From NCBI GenBank assembly GCA_031264185.1, contig JAISEL010000120.1, positions 1 to 43,489 on the forward strand: a stretch of 43,489 nucleotides of DNA, given 5' to 3'. A program made the position numbers and the translations under genes. This document shows positions 34,087-43,347 of this stretch, in pieces. Numbering within the stretch: position 1 is the first letter of the stretch; each line of letters starts with the position of its first letter. The DNA is from Deltaproteobacteria bacterium. Its GTDB lineage: Bacteria > Desulfobacterota > Desulfarculia > Adiutricales > Adiutricaceae. The notes below the pieces were generated by a model. That model was not told the origin of the DNA and ran no database searches. It worked only from the letters and a program-made list of their open reading frames with translations.

Positions 34087-35127
34087 TCAGGGCCGCAGGG
34101 CCAAAGACGTCAGGCCGAGGTCTTCCGGCTGACCGGACATCAGGTTTAAATTAGCCACAGCCTGTCCTGAAGCCCCCCGGCAGATATTGTCAATAACCGA
34201 AACTATCTTCCAAAGTCCGGCGGCCGAATCCGGAAATAAGCCGATATCACAAAAATTAGTCCCCCGAACATCAGCCGTCTCGGGAACATAGTCCTGAGGC
34301 CTGATCCTGACGTAAGGGTCCTGAGCGTAAAAATCCTTGTAGATGGCTGTCAGGGTATTATATGGCATCGGCTGAGCCAAAGTCAGATAAATAGTTGACA
34401 ATATACCTCTGTTAATAGGCAAAAGATGCGGGGTGAAACTTAAAGAAACCGGATGTTCGGCCAGATTAGACAGTTCCTGGACTATTTCCGGAGTATGGCG
34501 GTGTCCGACGACTTTATAGGCTTTAAAGTTCTCCTGAACCTCGCAGAAGGTATTGCTTCGGGCCAGTCCCCGTCCGGCCCCGGTAACTCCGGACTTGGAG
34601 TCGGCAATTAAAGGACGCTCTAAATTAACCAGTCCGTTCTTTAACAAAGGGGCCAAAGCTAAAATAATACTGGTAGGATAGCAGCCTGGATTCGCCACCA
34701 GACGGGCTCTGGGAATATCCTGGCGGTAAATTTCCGGAAGTCCGTAGACCGCCTCCGGTAAAAGCTGGGGAGCTTTGTGATCTTCGTACCAATGTTTAAA
34801 CAGTTCGGGGCTTTTGAGCCTGAAATCAGCGGAGAGATCTATTACTCTGACTCCTGATTCCAAAAGATCCGGCACCATATTCATAGCCACACAGTGCTGG
34901 GCAGCCATGAAAATAAAATCAGCCCGACCGGCTAAATTCTCCGGTTTTTCCATCTTCAGAGCGTCATACTGCGGATAACCGGCCAGGGCGGGGAAAAAAG
35001 CGGTCAGGGGAGTTCCGGCATCCTGCCTGGAAGTCACAAAAGCAACCTCTGTCCCGGGCCGGTTGGCCAAAATTCTCAGCAACTCCAGGCCAGTATAGCC
35101 GCTGGCTCCGACAATACCTACTTTCAT
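34087..35127 (-). CDS. argC: N-acetyl-gamma-glutamyl-phosphate reductase
   Basis: 346 residues. The third enzyme of arginine synthesis: NADPH-dependent reduction of N-acetylglutamyl phosphate to the semialdehyde. GIVGASGYTGLELLRIL (residues 4-20) is the nucleotide fold; Cys149 in ANPGCYPTS is the thioester-forming nucleophile; the SKSGVTGAGRG loop and the GHRHTPEI stretch with the general-base His are present. Full length for the non-fused bacterial type. AGGA before the ATG is the ribosome site. A terminator separates it from rpsI, so it probably has its own promoter. No other arg gene lies in the window. Confidence 0.96.
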   Translation of the reverse strand: MKVGIVGASGYTGLELLRILANRPGTEVAFVTSRQDAGTPLTAFFPALAGYPQYDALKMEKPENLAGRADFIFMAAQHCVAMNMVPDLLESGVRVIDLSADFRLKSPELFKHWYEDHKAPQLLPEAVYGLPEIYRQDIPRARLVANPGCYPTSIILALAPLLKNGLVNLERPLIADSKSGVTGAGRGLARSNTFCEVQENFKAYKVVGHRHTPEIVQELSNLAEHPVSLSFTPHLLPINRGILSTIYLTLAQPMPYNTLTAIYKDFYAQDPYVRIRPQDYVPETADVRGTNFCDIGLFPDSAAGLWKIVSVIDNICRGASGQAVANLNLMSGQPEDLGLTSLALRP

Positions 35128-35171
35128 AGTTTTTTCCTGTCAGAAAAGTGAAACGGACAAAAACCCGGGAC

Positions 35172-35200
35172 AAAAAAACCCGACATGGAAATATCGGGTT
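35172..35200 (-). terminator. Intrinsic terminator after rpsI
   Basis: Stem AACCCGA (35177-35183) / TCGGGTT (35194-35200) with a 10-base loop. On the minus strand it is followed by a run of seven T (35178-35172). Ends the rplM-rpsI transcript before argC. Confidence 0.75.
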
Positions 35201-35270
35201 AATCAGACCGCCCGAGTCTGGGCAATCAAACCCGGGCCGGAACTTATATCAAACCTGGCGGAAAGCCGAA

Positions 35271-35666
35271 TTAACGCTTCGAATACTGATACCTGGCGCG
35301 GGCGCCTTTCTGGCCGTACTTCTTGCGCTCTTTCTCACGGGCGTCTCGGGTTAAAAGACCGGCTTTCTTCAAAACGCCCCTAAAGTTTACATCGTAATTC
35401 TGGAGGACCTTGGCTATGCCGTGACGGACAGCTCCGGCCTGACCGGAAATCCCGCCGCCTGAGGCCAGGATGTAAAAATCAAACTGCCCCTGAGTGTTAG
35501 TCAGAACCAGAGGCTGCTCGGCCACTAACTTTAAGGTGTCCCGGGCAAAATAGTCCTCAACAGACCGGAGATTAATCTTGATCTGACCGGCTCCGGGAGT
35601 CATCCAGACCCGAGCCACGGAGCTTTTTCTCTTGCCGGTGGCGTAAAACTTGTTGTGAGAAATCAC
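35271..35666 (-). CDS. rpsI: 30S ribosomal protein S9
   Basis: 131 residues, full length. N-terminal [15 protein letters not shown], central [19 protein letters not shown], and the basic C-terminus ending YQYSKR that reaches the P-site tRNA are diagnostic of bacterial uS9. DPRxxERKKxG-like [16 protein letters not shown] is also present. It follows rplM by 33 bases, the near-universal bacterial pairing, and is followed by a terminator and argC. Confidence 0.98.
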   Translation of the reverse strand: MISHNKFYATGKRKSSVARVWMTPGAGQIKINLRSVEDYFARDTLKLVAEQPLVLTNTQGQFDFYILASGGGISGQAGAVRHGIAKVLQNYDVNFRGVLKKAGLLTRDAREKERKKYGQKGARARYQYSKR

Positions 35667-35699
35667 TTACACAAACTCCTCTGGGCCTAATGCCTGGGA

Positions 35700-36137
35700 T
35701 TATAGAATATCAATCTTCTCGGGTTTCTGGGCCGAATGGGGATGCTCTCCCCCGGCGTAGATCTTCAGTTTTTTCAACTGACGGCGGCCTAAACTGTTCT
35801 TCGGCAGCATGCCTTTGACCGCATGGGCCAGAACTTCGGTGGGCTTCTTGCTGAAAAGCCCCTTGGCCGAAATTTCTTTCATGCCGCCGATGAAGCCGCT
35901 GTAATGGCGATAAATCTTGTTGTCCAGCTTCCGACCGGTAAATACCACTTTATCGGCATTTATAACCACAATAAAATCACCGGTGTCGTTGTGGGGAGTA
36001 TAGATGGCCTTATTCTTCCCACGGAGCCGGTTAGCCAGTTCCGAAGCCAGCCGTCCGACCACTAAGCCAGCGGCGTCAACAAGATACCATTTCTTGTCAA
36101 CTTCAGGCTCTTTGGCCATAAAAGTCTTGTTGTTCAT
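35700..36137 (-). CDS. rplM: 50S ribosomal protein L13
   Basis: 145 residues. [18 protein letters not shown] (residues 15-32), [30 protein letters not shown] and [13 protein letters not shown] are the classic uL13 signatures. The chosen ATG gives [13 protein letters not shown], matching the usual MKTF start of this family, in preference to the Met at residue 7. A strong promoter lies 198 bases upstream and leaves a long leader. Co-transcribed with rpsI. Confidence 0.98.
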   Translation of the reverse strand: MNNKTFMAKEPEVDKKWYLVDAAGLVVGRLASELANRLRGKNKAIYTPHNDTGDFIVVINADKVVFTGRKLDNKIYRHYSGFIGGMKEISAKGLFSKKPTEVLAHAVKGMLPKNSLGRRQLKKLKIYAGGEHPHSAQKPEKIDIL

Positions 36138-36420
36138 TGTACTGATTACCCTAAAGGATTATAGTAAAGCAGTCCGGCGGGCCAAAAATCAACTCAATAA
36201 TAATGGAAGATACTCCAAAACTGAATTGGCTGTACCAAATCAATCAGCCTAAAGACCGGTCAGAAAACCGCCAAACAGCCTAAATTCCTAAGAAACGCCT
36301 TAGTAATGTGCCTCTCCGGGCACACAGAATCATGCTTTATACCATAACAAATAAAGTTCTGTCAACAAAAATTTTTTCGGATTCAGCGTTTTTTTGATAT
36401 GTTTTTGAGGCAAAAATTTT
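36138..36420 (-). promoter_or_regulatory. rplM promoter and long leader
   Basis: Minus strand: TTGACA (36365-36360), 18-base spacer, TATAAA (36341-36336), preceded by an A/T-rich UP-like tract. The leader is about 190 bases and contains a hairpin (TGTGCC/GGCACA, 36308-36325) just after the expected start. A leader this long is compatible with r-protein autoregulation, but I recognise no known L13 leader motif. Confidence 0.7.
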
Positions 36421-36439
36421 ATTTAACGAACGCCTTTAT

Positions 36440-36849
36440 TTAGCAGCAGAGCAGCCGGCTGACGCAGTAACTTGCGTCCCGTTTCCTGCCGGCTCCCGTC
36501 AAGCCGGACAAGCGGATTTCCCGCATACGGCCTCCCGGCCATGACCTGACGACTTCGTTCACGAGCGCAGGTGGGCAGACGTTCCATCAGGCTGACCAGC
36601 CCAAACTCTTTCATCGGCCTTCCCAAATTTATTGGCGGGCCGGCTTCCGCAATTTCCATTTCGAGGCCTGTTCAGCGTTCACTCACGCTGCGGCCTGCGC
36701 GTTCGCGGCTCCCCTGAAAGAGGACTTTAAACCAAGGGCTCAAGCCATGCTGTTACTTCCATGTCCTCCTCAGACGCTGCCGGCCGGAGTAGTCCAGTTG
36801 CCGGCGGGCATCTCAGCCCACAAGGGAAGCGCACTTCTCCACGGCGCAC
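36440..36849 (-). mobile_element. ORF-less group II intron relic
   Basis: Read on the minus strand, the sequence starts GTGCGCC (from 36849), the usual 5' end of bacterial group II introns, and reaches a domain V-like hairpin at 36535-36501: AGGCCGTATGCGGG, GAAA-type loop, TCCGCTTGTCCGGCTT. A second hairpin (GACGCA/TGCGTC within GCCGGC arms, about 36489-36449) may be domain VI. Only about 310 nt separate the 5' end from domain V and there is no reverse transcriptase, so domains are shortened and the intron is dead or dependent on a protein in trans. It begins 20 bases after the stop of the acyltransferase gene. The 3' boundary is approximate. Confidence 0.55.
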
Positions 36850-36868
36850 ATTACGTCTGAAAAAATAA

Positions 36869-38812
36869 TTATTCAACTAAATAGTTTTTCAGTAATTTTT
36901 CGGCTTGAAATACGCTACCATAATAAGAAAAGTGGTCGTCATCAGAAAATAAAGGTCGGCCATTCTCGTCAGTAATTAAACATTTGTTATTTGGACATAA
37001 AACATCAAGAGAATATATAATTGTTGCGTTTTTAATATTATTAATCATATTTAAATACTTTTGCTGGTGATTAATAACATCTTGCTTTGAAAAAAACGTT
37101 TTATTTGGTTCTACTGTAGGTCTTAACAAATTAATTACAGGAACAGGTAAAACAGGGCTTTCAGTTACTATATAGACCTTTTTACCTGCTGAATTGAAAA
37201 TATCTACAGTTTTTTGTATTGCCTGTTCATATATTTCCGAAGGGATCGCTTTTATAAATTCAAATGTTTGGTAATCTGTATCTTTAGCATCCAGATACAA
37301 TGTTCCTCTCGTTATAATAAATACTTTATTTATTTTTTTTGTATTTATAATAGCATTATATATTATATGCGTTGTTGGCACCCAAATTTTTCTAATTACT
37401 TCTATATTTAGATAATCATATAACCCATTATATGGAAGAAAATGACCCGGACGTCCAATAAAAATTGTTCCTACTCCCCTATCAGAATTGATCTTTGCTA
37501 TTCCAGGGAAAGAGGCTAATCCATGACTATCGCCAAAAACTGCAACTAATTCCTCTGAATCAAGATCTGAATAACTACACATTAAATCAGGGAATTTACC
37601 TATTCCTTGTATAATATCAGAGCAATCAGACATCCATTCTATTGGCTTTGTATCAATAAGTATAGATTCAAAATTTTTCATATTTGATCTATTATTAAAT
37701 CCTTGATTTATATAAATTATATACCCCATAATTCCTATTATTGAAATGAAAGTAACCAAAAAAATTGTTTTTAATTTTCTATATTCAATATTAAATCTAA
37801 TATATTTTTCAATAAATTTAAAAGACAAAAAAGATAATATTATTGTTAAAATTATTAAAATAATTTTGTTATATATAGATAAAATTCCATTATTTTTAAT
37901 AATAAAACAAGAATAAAGAGGCCAATGCCATAAATACATCGGGTAACTAATTAATCCAATATTAACAATTAGTTTGTTTGAAAAGAATATACTATTAATA
38001 AAAGACTTTTTTCCAAGTGAAATAATAAAACAAGTTGCTGATATTGGCATTAAAGCCTTTAATCCTGGAAAAAGATTTGGTGACATTACAAAAATACAGG
38101 TTAAAATAGTGCATATAGATAAAACAGTTATTATATGTGTTAAAAAACTTATTTTAATATTTTTGACAAAATATAGTAAACTTCCAGCTAAAAGTTCCCA
38201 AAACCTAGTATGTGGATAATAAAAATTCTTTAAATAGTCAATTTTACAAAAATAGACATTATATAATAGTGAAAACACAAAAAATAAAACTATAAGAAAT
38301 AAATAATTTAATTTAATTTTTTTTGCAAAAAATAATAATAAAGGAAGACATAAATAAAATTGCTCTTCTATCCCGAGGCTCCATAAATGCAATAAAGGGT
38401 TAAATTTATTACTTACATCAAAATAATCATTTTCGCTTCCTAAAATGATATTATTGATATAAAAAGAACCTCCAAAAATATGTTTTCCCAATGATTTATA
38501 CTCGTCGGGAAATAAAAAAAAGTACCCAAAAATACAAACAGAGAACAATATTATTGTTAAAACAGGGAAAATTCGCCTAATACGTGAACCATAAAACTTT
38601 AAAAAGCTAAAATTAGAGTTATTAATATCATTTATAATTATAGAAGATATTAAAAAGCCTGATATAACGAAAAAGATATCTACACCAATAAATCCTCCCT
38701 TCACTGTCTCTGGAAAATAATGGAACCCGATGACAGATAAAACAGCGAGCCCCCTTAGACCATCAATATCTGGGCGATAATTAAGCGAATGAAAAGTATT
38801 ATTTTGACTCAT
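36869..38812 (-). CDS. OafA/YrhL-type O-acyltransferase with SGNH domain
   Basis: 647 residues. Residues 1-370 are an acyltransferase-3 membrane domain with 10-11 helices: YRPDIDGLRGLAVLSVIGFH supplies the R-X10-H motif (Arg20/His31), GVDIFFVISGFLIS and LWSLGIEEQFYL are further hallmarks. Residues 420-647 form a periplasmic SGNH esterase-like domain with GDSH (427-430, Ser429) and a C-terminal DDDHF (Asp/His near 624-627). Such proteins move acetyl or other acyl groups from the cytoplasm to O-antigen or capsule sugars. Strongly AT-rich compared with the ribosomal genes to its left, like the polysaccharide island, so acquisition by transfer is plausible. Confidence 0.93.
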   Translation of the reverse strand: MSQNNTFHSLNYRPDIDGLRGLAVLSVIGFHYFPETVKGGFIGVDIFFVISGFLISSIIINDINNSNFSFLKFYGSRIRRIFPVLTIILFSVCIFGYFFLFPDEYKSLGKHIFGGSFYINNIILGSENDYFDVSNKFNPLLHLWSLGIEEQFYLCLPLLLFFAKKIKLNYLFLIVLFFVFSLLYNVYFCKIDYLKNFYYPHTRFWELLAGSLLYFVKNIKISFLTHIITVLSICTILTCIFVMSPNLFPGLKALMPISATCFIISLGKKSFINSIFFSNKLIVNIGLISYPMYLWHWPLYSCFIIKNNGILSIYNKIILIILTIILSFLSFKFIEKYIRFNIEYRKLKTIFLVTFISIIGIMGYIIYINQGFNNRSNMKNFESILIDTKPIEWMSDCSDIIQGIGKFPDLMCSYSDLDSEELVAVFGDSHGLASFPGIAKINSDRGVGTIFIGRPGHFLPYNGLYDYLNIEVIRKIWVPTTHIIYNAIINTKKINKVFIITRGTLYLDAKDTDYQTFEFIKAIPSEIYEQAIQKTVDIFNSAGKKVYIVTESPVLPVPVINLLRPTVEPNKTFFSKQDVINHQQKYLNMINNIKNATIIYSLDVLCPNNKCLITDENGRPLFSDDDHFSYYGSVFQAEKLLKNYLVE

Positions 38813-38952
38813 TTTTATATTTTTATGTGTATTATAATAAATAAATTTAAAACAATATTATTAATTTAATTTAATAAAATATAATTTAATTATGTAATTA
38901 TATTAAAATAGACCTTTACCAATAATCATTGAATAAAAATGAGTAAAAAAAT

Positions 38953-39001
38953 AAAAAAAGCATAATTGTCTGCTAAAAAGACAATTATGCCAATTTTTTT
39001 G
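38953..39001. terminator. Strong bidirectional terminator
   Basis: Twelve-pair stem GCATAATTGTCT (38960-38971) / AGACAATTATGC (38979-38990) with loop GCTAAAA, flanked by an A-run on the left and by seven or more T on the right. Confidence 0.8.
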
Positions 39002-39036
39002 TATTAAAGACGGAGAATAATTTTTTAAAAAAGAAC

Positions 39037-39082
<46 letters not shown>

Positions 39083-39767
39083 AATAATCGTGCCAACATA
39101 GTCAGCGCGGGAACTAAATGAACTTTATTGTTACCAGTCAAAAGGTTCATAAGAGATGTACTCAGTTTTTACCATAAAATTATTAAAAAAATGCAGATAT
39201 TTTAATTTAAACAGCAACTACTTTAAATTTCACTCTGACGTATTCTGGAAATCACGGTTTTATCCCATAACAAAAGAGAAAAGTCAAGGTAAATCCGGCT
39301 GTTCGGCTGTTCAGCTACAGCAGCAACTCTAACACCAGTAATAGAATGAGTCCGGGCATTCAAATTTCACCTCGACCCATAAAAACCAATGAATTCACAG
39401 CTGAATTTCAACGCTGCAGCGGACTTTCTCAGGAATTTTCAATAATTAAGCGCTAATTCAACTGAGCAAACAGGTATTTTATTTTGGAGGGATTGAGTCT
39501 GATTTAAAGTTCTGAGCCCTGACTTATTAAGATTTTGGGGCAGGATTTTACAGGGCCTATATTTATCGTTCTCCGTTTTTTAAGCTCGCAGTCTGATTAC
39601 TTAGAGCCCCATCCTCATGAACTATCACCCCCCTGACGGAGGGTGATAGCTACCCCTGATACAAGCCTGCTCTTATGAGGGAATAAGATATAGACAGGGC
39701 CAGCAAGGGCACTGCTCTCTGCAGCCCGGCGGCAGAAAAACCGGGTTCCAGAGGCAGCCATTTCCTG

Positions 39768-39795
39768 AAGGCGGACCCTGCTAAAGATCCGCCTT
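39768..39795. terminator. Hairpin just after the autotransporter stop
   Basis: AAGGCGGA / TCCGCCTT, 8 pairs with a 12-base loop, 15 bases beyond the stop codon at 39810. No T-tract follows on the minus strand, so it may only stabilise the mRNA end. Confidence 0.35.
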
Positions 39796-39809
39796 TGTTT
39801 ACTTAAGAC

Positions 39810-42800
39810 TTAGAAATTGAAGCCAATTCCAGCCGCCGCGTTGTGGTTAACGAAGCTGCGGGAAGCATCCAGATCGTAATTCACAAAGATATCTACCTGA
39901 TCAGTGACCTCGAACTTGACCCCGGCTCCGGCCTGGAAGCTGCCCCGGGAAGGACGGACACCATCAATGGTGACCCGGTAACCGGGAGCGCCGGCAAAAC
40001 CGGCATTCAGCTCGCTGTCGGGTCTCTTGGCCACAAAGGTATAGCCTAAGCGCAGTTCAGGGATGATCCTGGTCTGGCCGGACTCAATGGCAGTATTAAG
40101 TTTCAGAAGGACAGGAATCTCGAAAATATTGTCCCTCTTCTTTTCAAAGGTGTTGGCCAAAGTAAAGGCCGCGTTGCCGGTGACACGTTCAGCCCAGCTG
40201 TCCTGCCGGATATTGACATACCGGAGCCCGACAGTCGGAGTCAGCTTGACGCTGCCTGAATCAAAGACATAACCGACCCGGGCGCCTAACTGCCAGGTAT
40301 TGATGTCGAAACTGCCTTTTTTCCGGCCGCCGCCCAAAACGTCTATAGTCGAGTCGTTTTCGGAATGGCCGTAGGACAGGCTGGCATCAAAGAAAAGGCC
40401 GCTGTCCAGCATGTAGCTGCCGTAGAGGCCCACCCCGGCGGTATTGACATCAACTTCGGCCCAGTTATTTTTGCTTTCAATTTTACCGAAGGAGAAAGCG
40501 GTGGCGATGCCGAAACGGAGACCGGGAACGCTTTCAGCCCGGCGATCGTAACCTAAGCTGAAGCCGCCGTGATTATAGTCATAGCCGAAGTGGGAACCGC
40601 GATTCTTCTGGCGGGCCCAGGAACCGAAACCGCCTACCCAGACCCGGTTGAAGGTATCAGTCGTTCCGGCTGACGGAGGCACAGCCGTCGCGGCCTCGTG
40701 GATCCGGTCCAAACGCCGGAATACGACGCCCTGAGCCTTCAGAGCTGAATCCAGGACCGCCGGGTAGACACTGACGATGCTCTCGCCGGAAATCTGACGT
40801 AAAAACGTTTCTATTACCGCCCCGCCGTCACCGCCGCGATTTTCCGCCTGCGCGGCCAGGTCAATGACATCACCCACAACAGTGTAAAAATGATCGGCCG
40901 CATCGATCAAATCCTGATCGCCGCTGTTCAGGTAATCATCGGTCACCCGGTCCATAAGACTGACAATCCGGCGATCGTTTCTGGTGGGATGTAAACCGTA
41001 CTCATCGGCGACTTCTCCGGCAATGTCTTCTATAGATTTAAGCTCAGGAAAAATCGAGCCGCTGTCATGTATAAAGGAATAAAATGCGGACTCGAAATTG
41101 TCCTCAGTAAATAAATTTAATCCTGAAGCCGCATCAATGATTGATTTGTCAGAATCAAGAAAGACAAAATTATTTGGATTAATCTGAATGACGTCATCAG
41201 GATCTGACAGACTGGCCGCTCCGGTGATGACCAGTAAACCTTGATCCGTTCCGTCGTTGCCGATGATAAGTGTACTGCCGTCAGTTAAACCAAGATTGCC
41301 GTTAATTGTAAGCGTATTGACCCTCAGAGCCGCAGTACCTCCCATAAATACACTGGGAGAAGCTATCATAGAATTAGCCCCGACATTAATACGGCTACTG
41401 GAATCGGCCGCTAACATCTGATTAAATGTCAGCGCAGCCCCGTCCAAATTGAAAATACTTGCAGCCGCAGTTACAGGAGAAGCAGTATCAATTGAAACGG
41501 CATTGTCAAAATTGTGAGTACCGCCATCAAAGCCCAGAGAAGCGGCCTGATAGGTACTGCCGTTATAGGTGTTAACAGAGGTCCCGCCGATAGTGGAATC
41601 AGTTGTTATAACGCTGGTAAACAGGTTGGCGCCGCCAGTTACTGTCAAATTACCGGTTGTGGTATTCAACAAGCCGGCAAAGGCCGTTTGACCTCCGGCA
41701 ATATCAGCATTCAAAACGGTAACAGACTGATTAATTCGGTTCGCACCGCCTGCAATGGAAAGATTACCGCCTTCATTCCTGATGCTGCCGTTAACAGTGT
41801 TTTGCCCGGAGCGGAAAATAATCTTATTATTGGCTGAGGAGACGTTTGTTCCGCCAATAACATCCCCGCCGATATTAGCGCCCTGCAAGGTGACGGTGTT
41901 ATTGTTATTGAGTTCAGAAGTATTATCAGAATAACCGCCGAACACATTTTCTTTAATAATGATATCTTCCAAAATTATTTCGTTGAATGAGGCTGAAGAA
42001 TTAACTGAATATCCGCCGAAAACATTAGCAATACTGGTCGCGTTTGCTATTGCCACGGTATTGTTATCTGCCAGACCTAAGCTTGACCGGCCGCCTGTCA
42101 CATTCCCGTTAATGTCGCCGCTGTAAATGGTGACTTTATTTGAAGTAACATTGTTTGCAGAATTATCGCCGGCATAACCGCCGAAAATTTGTTTGGCTGC
42201 AGCTTCAGAAAAGTAAACTTCGTTTGAACTGACACTGGCTCCTGTTGAATTTCCGCCGACACGGCCTCCGGCAATTTCACCGGCATCAGCAGGATCTGCA
42301 GCTGAAAGGTTCGTGATTGCTCCGCCGGTGATTATAACTTTGTTTCCAGTCACATTGCCGCTGTAATTGTCACCGGCATCACCGCCTTTGACATAATAAG
42401 CGAAGCCGCCGCTAAAATGAACTTCGTTTAAGTTAATATTTCCGGAAGCATTTTCACCGGCCCAGCCGCCGGCCACATGGCCTAGCGTCTGGCTGACAGT
42501 GCTGTTACCGATTTCACCGCCAGAGACATAAACTATGTTTTGAGTAACGTTGGCCGTGGTATTATCCCCGGCTGATCCGCCGCGAACATTCTTGGCATAG
42601 CCGCCCTGGAAGTTAACTGTGTTTTGAGTGACGGTACCGTTATTATTAGCCAAAATAGCACCGCCGGCCACGAGACCTGAGTCTGTATTAACAGAACGGT
42701 TGCCTATTTGGCCGCCGGTAACTGCGACCGTGTTTTCTTTGACTGTAGCATTAAGAATACTGGCAGTAGCGGTCCCGAGATAGCTGTTGTTGACCAGACC

Positions 42801-43340
42801 GCCGACAGCATCCGTAACAAAACCGCCACTGACGGCAACAGTGTTATTGCTGACGGAGTAATGCGACCTGATACTGCTGCCGCCGACGGTACCATTGGCA
42901 ATACGGACTTCGTTGTAACTGGCGTTTCCTTGATTGGAAATACCGCCGGCCACATAGTCATTGATTACCGCGTTTTGACCGTAAATCTCTACGCGGTTTC
43001 CCAAAACATCACCGGTGGAATTGGTTGTATTGGCTAAACCGCCAATTACCCGGTCGGCTGTGGCATTCGTATAATAGACTTCGTTATCAGTTATGTTTCC
43101 AGTAGAATTCTCACCGAGATACCCGCCTGTTACTGAGCCAGGAGTCAGCACAAACCGCCAGACAGCTGGTGAATTAGCATTTAAGATTGTACCGCCGGTG
43201 ACATTGACAACACTCCCGGTCACATTCCCGATCGTATTAATGCTGCCATAACCGCCGACTACAGAATCAGCCTGCCCGCCGGAAAAATCAACTTTTATGG
43301 GTATCGCGATCACGCATGTAAATATTTTTTTTGCGATCAC
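39810..43340 (-). CDS. Autotransporter (type Va), 5' end lacking signal peptide
   Basis: 1176 residues from a GTG. The passenger (about 18-720) is a repetitive beta-helix: units of roughly 35-45 residues with V.GG, AGDN, NVT and N.V.. motifs, very rich in Asn, Gly, Ser, Thr and Val. A helical region (about 750-895) may be the linker through the pore. The last 277 residues (from VWVGGFGSWARQ) are the 12-strand barrel, ending in aromatic GFNF as required for outer-membrane assembly. The first 17 residues are translated from a tandem 27-bp repeat and no signal peptide exists in any frame to the window edge, so export is doubtful: the gene is probably 5'-truncated or rearranged. A barrel with intact coding suggests recent damage or a switchable locus. 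Confidence 0.88.
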   Translation of the reverse strand: MIAKKIFTCVIAIPIKVDFSGGQADSVVGGYGSINTIGNVTGSVVNVTGGTILNANSPAVWRFVLTPGSVTGGYLGENSTGNITDNEVYYTNATADRVIGGLANTTNSTGDVLGNRVEIYGQNAVINDYVAGGISNQGNASYNEVRIANGTVGGSSIRSHYSVSNNTVAVSGGFVTDAVGGLVNNSYLGTATASILNATVKENTVAVTGGQIGNRSVNTDSGLVAGGAILANNNGTVTQNTVNFQGGYAKNVRGGSAGDNTTANVTQNIVYVSGGEIGNSTVSQTLGHVAGGWAGENASGNINLNEVHFSGGFAYYVKGGDAGDNYSGNVTGNKVIITGGAITNLSAADPADAGEIAGGRVGGNSTGASVSSNEVYFSEAAAKQIFGGYAGDNSANNVTSNKVTIYSGDINGNVTGGRSSLGLADNNTVAIANATSIANVFGGYSVNSSASFNEIILEDIIIKENVFGGYSDNTSELNNNNTVTLQGANIGGDVIGGTNVSSANNKIIFRSGQNTVNGSIRNEGGNLSIAGGANRINQSVTVLNADIAGGQTAFAGLLNTTTGNLTVTGGANLFTSVITTDSTIGGTSVNTYNGSTYQAASLGFDGGTHNFDNAVSIDTASPVTAAASIFNLDGAALTFNQMLAADSSSRINVGANSMIASPSVFMGGTAALRVNTLTINGNLGLTDGSTLIIGNDGTDQGLLVITGAASLSDPDDVIQINPNNFVFLDSDKSIIDAASGLNLFTEDNFESAFYSFIHDSGSIFPELKSIEDIAGEVADEYGLHPTRNDRRIVSLMDRVTDDYLNSGDQDLIDAADHFYTVVGDVIDLAAQAENRGGDGGAVIETFLRQISGESIVSVYPAVLDSALKAQGVVFRRLDRIHEAATAVPPSAGTTDTFNRVWVGGFGSWARQKNRGSHFGYDYNHGGFSLGYDRRAESVPGLRFGIATAFSFGKIESKNNWAEVDVNTAGVGLYGSYMLDSGLFFDASLSYGHSENDSTIDVLGGGRKKGSFDINTWQLGARVGYVFDSGSVKLTPTVGLRYVNIRQDSWAERVTGNAAFTLANTFEKKRDNIFEIPVLLKLNTAIESGQTRIIPELRLGYTFVAKRPDSELNAGFAGAPGYRVTIDGVRPSRGSFQAGAGVKFEVTDQVDIFVNYDLDASRSFVNHNAAAGIGFNF

Positions 43341-43347
43341 GCATGTA
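43306..43347. repeat. Short direct repeat at the autotransporter 5' end
   Basis: GCGATCACGCATGTA occurs at 43306-43320 and 43333-43347, a 27-base period including a T-run. The autotransporter frame begins inside it. The two copies and the abrupt end of passenger homology mark a likely recombination point. Confidence 0.85.

Noticed and set aside
36423-36659. Minus-strand frame of 78 codons
   Set aside because: It lies across the group II intron-like domain V hairpin; the frame is explained by the structured RNA and has no protein features.
40700-43280. Regularly spaced repeats that could suggest a CRISPR array
   Set aside because: The periodicity is at codon level in a continuous reading frame and the units are divergent; this is a repetitive beta-helix passenger, not a CRISPR array.
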